64,000 nt of DNA from the NCBI RefSeq assembly GCF_000328475.2, contig NC_026480.1, forward strand, positions 186,001-250,000, read 5' to 3'. Positions 1 to 8,877 of the stretch are shown piece by piece. This stretch comes from Mycosarcoma maydis (taxonomy: Eukaryota; Basidiomycota; Ustilaginomycetes; Ustilaginales). Made by a program: the position numbers and the translations under genes. Within the stretch, counting starts at the first letter, position 1. Every line of letters starts with the position of its first letter. The notes under the pieces were generated by a model. It saw nothing but the letters and a program-made list of their open reading frames with translations, had not been told where the DNA came from and made no database searches.

Positions 1-1380
1 CTGCCACCAGCCATCGATGAGCAACGCATTTCCGTGCTCGGTTTGCAGGTAGCGAGGGTCCTTGAGCGTCGACCAAGGCCATTGCGGGAAGGTCCATCGG
101 TACTTGAACGTGCCCTGCAGCTGCATGCGGAAGCGCGACTTTTGAGCCATGGACGAGTCGAAGACATAGTGGGCGAAGAGGAGGAGCGAAAACATAAAGA
201 CGTATGTTGGCGTGCTGAATTTGTAGTACGAAGGCGGGTGAGCAGCCATGTAAACGATGCTGTAGCAGTAGGTGAACGGAACACCGGCAAAGTTCCAAAA
301 GATGACCATGAAGCCCCATTTCTCATGAAACATGTCCCAGGTCTGCGGGATGCACTCCTCGCCCTTACCGCAGGCGTTGATGTAGAGACCCGTTGCGAGA
401 ACCATGAAGGCCATGTTGGGCGTCACGTAGCCGTACACCTCATACTGCTTGCACGCGCCACTGACGCTGATGAGGAAAAGCAAGACCCACGGAATGCGAA
501 CCTCGGCCCACATCTTGAGATCGACCGAGCCGATTCGAGGGTTGAGCGCAGCGCCCATGAAAAAATCGTATGCAAAGTTGCCCGACATGCGGTGGGTGGT
601 GTTGGTGAAAACGGCGTGGTAGTAGGTAGCGGCTGAGACGGCGTAGCCGGCAATCATGGAGACGGTCATGTATTCACCAAAGTGCTCGATAATGGTGGTG
701 AGACGGTAGAGACCCGTGGTGTGGAGCACAGCACAGGTGATAAGGGTGACGTAGAACGACGAGAGCGCATTACACTTGTACATGAGCGTCTTATAACCGA
801 GCGAGGGGACAGGCAAGCCTTCCTGCATGTAGCCGGGCATGACGACGGCCAAGAAGAACTGGAAGAGCATGAGGCCACCGTAGCCAGCGAAAGCGCGCTT
901 AGTAGGGAAGGCGTCGTCGCGGACGTGGGCACCCATACGTTGGAGGAAAGGCCAAATGTCATTGAGCGAGTTAGGCAGCACAAGTTTGCCGTCGTAGAAC
1001 CAGAGACAGATCCAGAGGTAGTACATGAGCAGCGGGAAGAGCGTCATCATGGCAGTGACACCCCAGGGACCGCCAAACTCCCAGTCCGAATGTTCGTCGA
1101 GCTTCCTGTCGGTCTCGCGACCCTGTTCCGAGATGACAATACCGGGAGAGTACTTGACGATGGTCTGCTGCTTGCCTCCGCCCAAGATCTGATCATCGTT
1201 GAGATCGACGTGAAGATAGGAATGGTTTGGCCTGTAGTTTTTCTTCTCCTCGAAATCCTCTTCGTCCTGAACAGCAGCACGCTTTTGAGCGTCGGTGGGA
1301 GCTTTGCTCTTGCCATTCGGAGTGGCAGCGGCCGCCTTTGCGGCGGCGCTCCTAGTGCGAAGGCCAGCTGAATCGGCCAT
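1..1380 (-). CDS. ERG4: Delta(24(24(1)))-sterol reductase (C-24(28) reductase), 3' end outside window
   Basis: This is the last enzyme of ergosterol synthesis, an NADPH-dependent reductase of the C-24(28) double bond in the ER membrane. The minus frame is open from the ATG at 1380 to the window edge (460 codons, no intron). The protein has a soluble N-terminus (MADSAGLRTRSAAAKAA) followed by family blocks EFGGPWGVTAMM, LLMYYLWI and VMPGYMQEGLPVPSLGYK, then several hydrophobic segments with Tyr/Trp-rich loops. It ends in LLIDGWWQ, just before the expected conserved C-terminal sterol-reductase signature. The family is usually about 450-550 residues, so only the end is missing. The promoter faces the divergent gene at 3554. 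Family assignment is confident; the exact C-terminus is not visible. Confidence 0.9.
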   Translation of the reverse strand, partial: MADSAGLRTRSAAAKAAAATPNGKSKAPTDAQKRAAVQDEEDFEEKKNYRPNHSYLHVDLNDDQILGGGKQQTIVKYSPGIVISEQGRETDRKLDEHSDWEFGGPWGVTAMMTLFPLLMYYLWICLWFYDGKLVLPNSLNDIWPFLQRMGAHVRDDAFPTKRAFAGYGGLMLFQFFLAVVMPGYMQEGLPVPSLGYKTLMYKCNALSSFYVTLITCAVLHTTGLYRLTTIIEHFGEYMTVSMIAGYAVSAATYYHAVFTNTTHRMSGNFAYDFFMGAALNPRIGSVDLKMWAEVRIPWVLLFLISVSGACKQYEVYGYVTPNMAFMVLATGLYINACGKGEECIPQTWDMFHEKWGFMVIFWNFAGVPFTYCYSIVYMAAHPPSYYKFSTPTYVFMFSLLLFAHYVFDSSMAQKSRFRMQLQGTFKYRWTFPQWPWSTLKDPRYLQTEHGNALLIDGWWQ

Positions 1381-1609
1381 AGTCGAGTCTGCGAGGACAG
1401 CAAAGGTGGCTGGAAGTTGACGAGAAAGCCAAGAAGAAAACAAGATCAACCCAAACCAAAATTACGAATTACGAATGACAATCAAAATGAAAAACGGCGT
1501 TCGTTGCAAGAGCGCGTCCAAAATGAGCTGATTTTTCGAGATACCAACACCCAAAAGTCACGAGTGCACCTACGTGCAAGGAAAACAACAGCGGGTACAC
1601 GGCACACAG

Positions 1610-1644
1610 CACTGTGCACTGTGCACTGGGCACTGGACACTGGG
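1610..1644. repeat. Heptamer tandem repeat, five units
   Basis: Five consecutive 7-bp units read CACTGTG, CACTGTG, CACTGGG, CACTGGA and CACTGGG. They lie in the ERG4 upstream region and share the 7-bp period of other intergenic repeats in this window. Confidence 0.8.
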
Positions 1645-2440
1645 CAAGAGGTTGCTGCAGGAAGAAAGAACAGAGAATGCGACTCAAGACCAAGCTTTCG
1701 CTTTCGCTTCCGCTTTCTCTCTCTCTCCCCTATAAGTAGAACTCGATGATCTCAACCAAGTCACGTGCGGACCTATCACACACACAATGAATCTGCCTTC
1801 CGAGGCTGTCTGCTGTTGACGTTGTGGAATAGCACTCTATTAAGGCAACCGGGCCAACACGTATTAAGTTAAGCAAAGATAGGAAGAAGGGCCTCGGATG
1901 ATCCGTAAAGCCGAGCAGAGCTCAAGCTAGCACGTGTCGTCGAGATGAGATAGATGAGATCGGGATAGATCGTCTCAAATCGGAGCTGCACCCGATTGTG
2001 CATGCATCGAATCAGACAGGGTTCCTTGGGTCGATCCGAGAAAAGCCAAGCCTCTCGCGACATTCAAGGCATGTGCCTACTCTTCTTGGCAGGAATGAAC
2101 GGCAGCCCCCTTTTGTTCTCACCCGCCCCGCATTCAACAGCAGGAGCTTGTAGAACAGGCACGAGGGGACTGCTTGGCATGCATCTCCCTTGAAACCTTC
2201 CGTATCGAGTAGTCGCACGCCTTTGCCTTAGGCATGTGCCGATAAATAATTGCCCACTCGCCAAGTGAAAAAGGGTGAGGCAGTGCTGTGCCGCAAGATT
2301 CGACCGCCATCACAACGAACGCCTGCACACTGTGGCTGTAATCCCACCTCCTTCTGCTTGCAGTCACGCGTCTATCTCGATTCGCCTCCACTCGTTCGCG
2401 CATCAAAACGCGCTTGCCGGAACTCTCGATCCGCACACAG

Positions 2441-2465
2441 CAAAACAAAACAAAACAAAACAAAA
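2441..2465. repeat. (CAAAA)5 microsatellite
   Basis: Five perfect copies of CAAAA are followed by GAGAGAGG. It is a simple repeat in non-coding DNA. Confidence 0.9.
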
Positions 2466-3553
2466 AGAGAGAGGCAGTTGGCCAGCGTCACGGCCAAGAT
2501 CCGATGCCTAGAACGCCTTGAATTTTCAACATGGCTTCGATTTTCTGTTCTCGGCATCTAACTGAATCACGATGATCTTTCTGTTTTCTGGCATCGCGGC
2601 TGGTCAATTGCAACCATAGTCGTATCTTGACCCACTCACCTTTGATATCCTCGTCAACGTGCGAGATGGGAGGGACAAAGGGATGACGTGGGATGCCAAA
2701 CAAGTGACATGTGATTAGAAAGTAGGGTGCGCAAGAAATGGAGGCGTACCTGCGTTGTCAGACAGCCTCATGAATCGGCACAGTGCAACAGCGACGTCGA
2801 TCGCGCATGATGCAATAAATGGAGAGAAGCTCAGTCGGGCAAGAGGACAAGCTTCGGTGGCTTTCTCCTTGTTTGGCGCTGCCCTTTACTGTAACTATAC
2901 ATTACACCCATCTTGCCCTCTTGCTTGCATTCGTGATTGCTTGTGCGGTGGCAACTGCTGCTGCTGCTCTTGCTTCTGTCGCTGCTATCGCTGCCGTTTC
3001 TCGGCCCAGGCGTTGGTCTGTGTTGCCTCGCCTTGCGGTGCTTCGCCTTGGCGCAATCCTCCGGCTCTGCCGCCGGTCACAGAAGACCAAAGTGCGCGAC
3101 TCGCTCTCCGCGTCATCCCCACCTACCTCTCGTCCCGCTTCCGATCTCTTACGGCATTCCAGCCTGTGAGGCTTACACTCGGCCCGAGCGCTTTCACCAC
3201 AGCAAATTGCCTCGTGGTCGCCATTGCGGTGCTTCCACACTAAAAAAGGCTTGCATTGCACCTGCTTGCTCTCGAGCCTCCCTCCCCTCACTGGCCTTGG
3301 CTGGCATCCAGCTCAAGCAATCGACATCATTTTCAATCTCTATCAGCAGCAAGTGCGCAACATCGCCTCCTGCAACACCACCACCATCACTACCATCACT
3401 ACCACCTCTTGCAGCCAGTCACGAAACTGTCACGCGCTTCTTCATACAGAACCCCAACCCCTGGACTGCAACTCTTGCGTACGCTATCTCTTTCTTTCCT
3501 TTGGCGGCCGCACGACACCTTTGCACTGCCTATCCAGCCACAACGCCACGTCG

Positions 3554-4270
3554 ATGCCCGTCGCAGCTGTAGGCTTGCTGGTCGCGCTGTCCGTCGAGAG
3601 CTTCAAAGCCTCCTCGCGCTTCTTCAACAAACGCAAGTCAAAGAAACACGGCTACGCCTCGTTGCGCACCGACGCCTTGGGCAGACCCATCTCGGAAGAC
3701 GGCAAGATCCTCTCCAAGAACGAAGCCAGAGCGCTCGCAGCACATCATAAGGAGATCGAGCGCATCCGCACTGCCGAACGTGAATGGCGTGCCAAAGGCG
3801 AACGTCTCCCTGCTTACTCCGAAACCGACAACGCGGCCATTATCGAGTCCCTACGTCGTCCCAGCACAGCGCCTGCTTCAGGTCGAAGCTCGACATCTGT
3901 CTTTAGAGAACCCAGCACAACGCCTTTGTCATCTACATTGGCAGTCGTTGCGCTACCAGACGCCGTAGCCGCTGCAACAAGCATCGAAACATCAGCGCCA
4001 AGTAGACCAAGAGCCTTGAGCACAGCCTCGACGCCACTCGTCAGCAATTCACGATCACAGAGAGAGGCGAGAAACGATGACCTTGCGGTTTCCACCTTCC
4101 AAGCTCTCGACAATGGTGCCTTTGCCATTCGTAGACGCACACGTACGCTCGTGCTACCCTCCATACCTAGCACCAACGAAACGTCCGAGATCCAAGATAT
4201 TTTTCAGCACGATGGAATGGATTGGAGAAGGGCTACCTGGGAAGCCCCCCCTCTTTATGATCGTGTCTAA
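3554..4270 (+). CDS. Unknown fungal protein with C-terminal PPLY motif
   Basis: This is a 238-residue protein I do not recognise. The first in-frame ATG that begins protein-like sequence is at 3554 (MPVAAVGLLVALSVESFKAS). The frame is open further upstream, but that part looks like translated leader rich in His/Thr/Ser. A short hydrophobic N-terminus (about residues 3-12) is followed by a basic stretch (FFNKRKSKKHGYASLRTD) and a charged helix-like part around residues 50-80 (KNEARALAAHHKEIERIRTA). The middle is Ser/Thr/Pro/Ala-rich and probably disordered. The C-terminus reads EAPPLYDRV, which contains a PPxY motif of the kind bound by WW domains of Rsp5/Nedd4 ligases (inference). The gene lies head to head with ERG4 and tail to tail with RPL29. 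Confidence 0.7.
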   Translation: MPVAAVGLLVALSVESFKASSRFFNKRKSKKHGYASLRTDALGRPISEDGKILSKNEARALAAHHKEIERIRTAEREWRAKGERLPAYSETDNAAIIESLRRPSTAPASGRSSTSVFREPSTTPLSSTLAVVALPDAVAAATSIETSAPSRPRALSTASTPLVSNSRSQREARNDDLAVSTFQALDNGAFAIRRRTRTLVLPSIPSTNETSEIQDIFQHDGMDWRRATWEAPPLYDRV

Positions 4271-5094
4271 TCTCCCCTCGCCCTGCGCGCCTCTTTACGA
4301 CCTCTCACGTTAAAATCTTTGGCGTCCATCGCCGCTCAGCCGTCTTGATAACTAAGTGTTTGCTCGTATGTCGACTTGCTTCTCTCGCATTGTACTTGTA
4401 GATGTTTTCTTTTGCTTTTGCTTGTTCTATTGGGCGGGGTTTTCTTTTGTGTCATGTCTTTTCTGTAGGTCAGTAAGTCAGTCTCGGCAACGTTGATCGT
4501 TGTTTGCTCTCATCTCTAACGCTCAATCTCGATCTCAGACGCTGGTGAGGTTGGGGTGGCGAACAAAGCTTTTGGAGCGCTGAGATGCGCGTGTTGTGGT
4601 GCTGCTGCATCGCTAGTGAAGCCTTGGACGTTGACCTGCGGGAGGCAGTGCTCAGTGGCAGAGTTGCGCTCAGCAGGCTGGAACGCATGAGGCCATCGAT
4701 CATCTAGCGTGGCCCCAGCGACACCACTCACTGTCAAGTTTCCTATTCGCACTATCACTACACACTGTCGACGTTGGCTTCGTTTGCTGCACACACCTAA
4801 ATAGGGCACCCTTTTGAAGACCATATATTCTCGCGAATGGTACTGCATTGGAGGGGAAAGGGAGAAGGAGATGTGGATGAGGGACGAAGCCGATCTCGTG
4901 CCGAACCTTTTCGACGCGCACGTCGGAATCCCGTTCGGTACAGTGTCGGTGTCGGTCAAAGAAGCGCTTGGTGAGCAGACCTATATCGAGACAGTATGGT
5001 GTGCATACAAGTCATGTGATGTTACAGATGGTTCTGTGGGAGGACCATCAAAGAATGCAAATTGCTTTTTGGGGGGTGATGACGAGGTGTACGC
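4271..5094. other. Convergent intergenic region
   Basis: This 3'-flanking DNA lies between the unknown gene (+) and RPL29 (-). It contains T-rich stretches typical of 3' ends (4390-4460) and short open frames without recognisable protein motifs. No RNA gene was recognised. Confidence 0.5.
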
Positions 5095-5736
5095 TTATGC
5101 CTCGGCACGGGCAGCCTTGAGAGCCTTCTCGGTACCGTGCTTGGCGTAACGCTGGTTGCGAACAAACTTGGGGTCGACACCACGCAGCGAAGGGTACTTG
5201 TTGGTCTTGGGCTTCTTGATACCGTTACGGTGAGCCTTGCGCACCTGGTTGTGCTGGGACGAGTTCTTTGACTTGGCCCTGTTCGAGGTGACAAGAAAGA
5301 TGGGATGCAACGATAGAACGAGACGGTGCCGAGGTAATGTCCAAGGGTGAGGTGGTAATTGTAGTAGGGAGTAACAGTCGTAGCAGACGGTGTGGTAAGA
5401 GGATCGAGTGTAAAAAGAAGGTGGTACGATCAAGATCGATAGGGTTGCAATGCCGAGAGGATAGAACACAATTGCGAAATATCAAAAAAGTCAGCGTTCC
5501 GTCTCTCATCTAGTCGTGGACTTTATCGTCACGACCGCAACACTTCTACCAAACATCGCCAATGTATTCTGAGACGATTCCAGAGTTCGTCTTTAGCTTT
5601 TTCAGGCAGGATTTGCGAACCTATCTGGCCAACAGCATGACCAAATAATTGAATTCTGCGCCTGCGTGGCAATGCTGATGAACCTTGCGAATCGAAGCGG
5701 ACTGGTTGACCAGAATGGTACTGTTACAACTTACAT
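5095..5736 (-). CDS. RPL29: 60S ribosomal protein L29 (eL29), start codon split by an intron
   Basis: This small basic protein of the large cytoplasmic ribosomal subunit has 61 residues, close to the yeast form. Exon 2 (5278-5095) gives [19 protein letters not shown], then [19 protein letters not shown], both diagnostic of the L29e family. That exon lacks an ATG at the right place. Upstream, AAGAT followed by GTAAGT (donor at 5734) and an AACAG acceptor (ending at 5279) give AT|G GCC AAG. The CDS is therefore 5736-5735 joined to 5278-5095, 186 nt including the stop. The intron is 456 nt, long for this gene set. The family identity is certain; the split-ATG model rests on the perfect donor, correct phase and expected MAKSKN start. 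Confidence 0.88.
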
Positions 5737-6810
5737 CTTGACGGATAATAATGTGGGGCGAGGTACAGAGACTTGGTGGTGAAAAAGGCGGATCAGCGAT
5801 GGCGTCGACGTTCTTGGGGCAGCCTACGCACCCTCTGCCACATTCGCGCTGAAAGCATGTGCTCTTCTGACTCGAGTTGAATCCCTCGTCTCCTCAGCAG
5901 CTGCAAGCCGAGTTCGAAATTTCTCAGGCTCTGGCGTGCGAAACTCAGTCGTCGCTGCCAAATTCGCGCGGGTTTGATCCAAAAGTGCTGCGGCAATTTC
6001 AGCTTTAGCTTGGATAAGAATTGGTAATCGTTATTCGGAACCGAAGACAGGTGGCGCCATGCCGAACGTTCGCAAATGTGAGCCCATGCGATGCAACATC
6101 TTTGAGCCATGTCCAACTCCGACCTGACCTGCTGATCCCCCACACTTGGATTTTGCGCGATTCACGATTCACGACTGATGATTGCACAGACCGAGTCGAT
6201 CGCTTGCACCATCTTGTCTTGCTCGTACTTGCTCTCTACGCTCAGTTTAGCTGCATTAGCAACAGCTCTGCTAGCCGAATGGTTGAAGAGTCATGGGTGC
6301 ATTTTTACCCTGACATTCACGAATGCTGTTGGCACTCTGTATCCTTTCCGGCGGATTTTGATGCTGCAATCCTCGCTTGCGACGCTTCTTTTCACCCCGC
6401 GTTGCTTCTGTTGCTCCTTCGAATGGCTTTGTCGACAAGAGGATCCTCTGCATCAGCAGCTCTTGTGAACTCAAAGGTCGAATAACATCTTCCTTCGGGA
6501 CGTTCGCCGCTAAGGCACCCGTTTGTGCAGCGTACGACTAGGTCACCTGTCCAGCTGCTTTTCCAGCTTCTTCTGACCAACGACACGAAGCAGAGGCTTC
6601 AAAGTGACCGACGTTAGCCCGGCTGATCATCGGTTCGACCTGACACTTCGCCTTTCATCTAAGGGCCTAACCTATTGATTCGACATAGCTCTCAGCTGGC
6701 ACCCTGATCGACAACGCAGGCTCGAGCACGTAGATATACCTTTGGACCTGGATTGCCCACTTGACACATAAACCGTCACCGGCGAGCTGATAGCAGATAT
6801 CAAGAGCATA
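5737..6810. other. Divergent intergenic region, RPL29 / GH125 gene
   Basis: This 1.07-kb stretch holds both promoters and a GATTCACGATTCACGA motif cluster near 6158-6174. I found no coding sequence with recognisable motifs and no clear RNA gene. Confidence 0.5.
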
Positions 6811-8646
6811 ATGAAGTTGGCCACGCTCGTACCCTTTACCACGCTCGCACTAGGCTTCAGCGCCAATGTCGTGATCACCGGTGCTAGTGCCTCTCCCATG
6901 CTCTCCATGGATCAGCAAACTTTTTGTGCATACGAAGACATCATCTTGCGAAACGCCGATGGACGAGCGACCGAAGACGCCTATGGAGACCCGGAGTACA
7001 AGTGGCCAGTTGTTAACGCATCGCTCGCTCTCGACAGTTTGCCCGATGCGCGACCGGCCGTCTCGTCTCGGCGCTTCCGTTCGCGTCTGGTGGAAGCAGA
7101 GATCCGACGTATCACAGCCAAGATCGCGGATCCTGCGGTCAAGCGCATCTTCACCAACGCATACCCGAACAGCCTCGATACCACAGTAGCCTGGACCGAT
7201 TTGCAGCTCGACAATCCGGACTCTGCTACGGCTTTCCCAAGAGCGTTCATCATCACAGGTGACATCCTCGCCGCGTGGCTGCGTGATTCTTGCAACCAAA
7301 TCTTCACCTACCTTCCTCTACTCGAGTCACCACCCAACCCGTATCAGGTCGGAGATCGAGACTGGTTGAAGCTGTACAGGCTTGCGCTGGGAGTTCTGTA
7401 CCAGCAGTCGCAGCAAGTGATCACCTATCCACTCGCCAACTCGTTCGGTCCACCGAAGAGCGCTACGATCACCAACAAGAAAAACGCGGCTGTAGGCGAT
7501 GGAATGGATGCAGACTGGGTTCAGCCCCCCGTACCGCGCACCAAAGCACATTATCTACCTCAACCACCGCGCAATTATTCCAAAGTCGACGGTACAGACG
7601 GTGTCTACCTCTGGGAAACCAAGTGGGAAGTGGATTCGCTCGCGGCGCATCTTCGATTGGCTTCGCTCATCGCCGAGTATTCGAAGCGCACCGATTTCGT
7701 GAAAAACAAGCTGTGGCAACGCGGTGTTCGGATGGCGATCGACGCTCTGCGTTCGCAACAACGTGGTTCGGACGAGGAACAGATCGCGTACGCCGCGTCG
7801 AACGATACCACAGTGTTGCCTGCCAACCTCACCACGACGGATAGCGAGTGGGCGCACAGATTCGGGACACTCCAGGGTGGCGTGTACAGGTTTCAGCGAA
7901 TGGACCGATCTGCGACAGAGACCAAGGCGGACAAAGGTTGGGGTGAGCGTGCCAAGCGCAATGGATTAGTGAAAAGCAGCTTTCGGCCATCGGATGATGC
8001 GACCGTGTTTCCGCATCTGATTCCTTCGAATGCGCAGCTTGCTGTAGCGCTGGAGAAGCTGGTGCCTTTATTGAAGGATGAGCAAGCGATGAAGGATGTT
8101 GCCGAGAACGCCGAGCGGTTTGCATCAGAAATCCGCTCTGCCATCACCCAATACGCGATCCGCCCGAATCATCTTGCTGGCGGTGAGATGTTGGCGTACG
8201 AGATCGACGGGTATGGAAGTACGTATTTCATGGACGATGCCAACGTGCCGTCGCTTCTGTCGCTACCGTATCTGGGCTACCTCGACGCCAGTGATGTCGT
8301 CTATCAACGTACGCGTGCTTTCGTGCTCTCTGCCTCGACCAACAAATGGGCCTTCCGCGGCGCCCACTTTAGCGGCATAGGTGGCGCGCATGTCGGCACA
8401 AACTACGCTTGGCCCATGTCGCGCTTGATGCAGATCCTCACCTCCACCGATCCGCAGGAACAGCTCGACGCTCTCGCCTCGCTCCGCAATACAACCGCAG
8501 GTACAGCGCTCATGCATGAAAGTATCAATGTCGACAACTCCACCGACTTCACTAGACCTTGGTTCGGTTGGGCTAACGGCCTGTTTGGTGAAGCTGTTAG
8601 GCACATCGAAAACACCAATCCGCACATCCTCGCACATACGTACTAG
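6811..8646 (+). CDS. Secreted glycoside hydrolase family 125, exo-alpha-1,6-mannosidase type (Mug157-like)
   Basis: This 611-residue intronless gene starts at an ATG preceded by an in-frame A-rich leader. An N-terminal signal-like segment (MKLATLVPFTTLALGF through about residue 28) suggests secretion or entry into the ER. The body matches the DUF1237/GH125 family: KRIFTNAYPNSLDTTVAW near residue 110, FIITGDILAAWLRDS near residue 145, YLWETKWEVDSLAAHLRL, LAGGEMLAYEIDGYG, FMDDANVPSLLSLPYLGY and a C-terminal GFG-like block ending FGWANGLFGEAV. Characterised GH125 enzymes remove alpha-1,6-linked mannose by inversion. The fungal members include the meiotically up-regulated Mug157 group. N-glycan or cell-wall mannan trimming is therefore inferred. 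Length is normal for fungal homologues. Confidence 0.85.
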   Translation: MKLATLVPFTTLALGFSANVVITGASASPMLSMDQQTFCAYEDIILRNADGRATEDAYGDPEYKWPVVNASLALDSLPDARPAVSSRRFRSRLVEAEIRRITAKIADPAVKRIFTNAYPNSLDTTVAWTDLQLDNPDSATAFPRAFIITGDILAAWLRDSCNQIFTYLPLLESPPNPYQVGDRDWLKLYRLALGVLYQQSQQVITYPLANSFGPPKSATITNKKNAAVGDGMDADWVQPPVPRTKAHYLPQPPRNYSKVDGTDGVYLWETKWEVDSLAAHLRLASLIAEYSKRTDFVKNKLWQRGVRMAIDALRSQQRGSDEEQIAYAASNDTTVLPANLTTTDSEWAHRFGTLQGGVYRFQRMDRSATETKADKGWGERAKRNGLVKSSFRPSDDATVFPHLIPSNAQLAVALEKLVPLLKDEQAMKDVAENAERFASEIRSAITQYAIRPNHLAGGEMLAYEIDGYGSTYFMDDANVPSLLSLPYLGYLDASDVVYQRTRAFVLSASTNKWAFRGAHFSGIGGAHVGTNYAWPMSRLMQILTSTDPQEQLDALASLRNTTAGTALMHESINVDNSTDFTRPWFGWANGLFGEAVRHIENTNPHILAHTY

Positions 8647-8877
8647 ATAAAGATGGTCAAATCTGTGCGCGCCCAAGCGCGCGCGTTTCTGGATCTCTGC
8701 ATTCTGTGGGTTCGGCGTTCGCGCGCCACAATGCCATCGAACAAGTCTCGCGTCCCCCCAACGATTCTCATCTGACTCTCGAAATCGCACAATACACAGA
8801 TCAAGAGCAACCACCAACGTGTACATCAGCGCCTGTATGACAGCTGAGAGCCTGAGAATCTTGGTCATACTAAGCTT

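Larger units (their letters stand above)
1381..3553. other. Divergent intergenic region, ERG4 / unknown gene
   Basis: This 2.2-kb stretch separates two divergent start codons. I see no convincing gene. It has pyrimidine-rich tracts near 1700-1730 and 3260-3420, CACGTG cores near 1763 and 1931, a heptamer tandem repeat (1610-1644) and a CAAAA run (2441-2465). Short open frames in it lack family motifs and mostly begin with non-ATG codons. Confidence 0.5.

Noticed and set aside
34..1371. Plus-strand frames over ERG4
   Set aside because: They oppose a continuous, motif-bearing ERG4 frame that is open to the window edge.
5279..5734. Box C/D snoRNA inside the RPL29 intron
   Set aside because: Only isolated ATGA- and CTGA-like matches on the coding strand, with spacing too short for a snoRNA.
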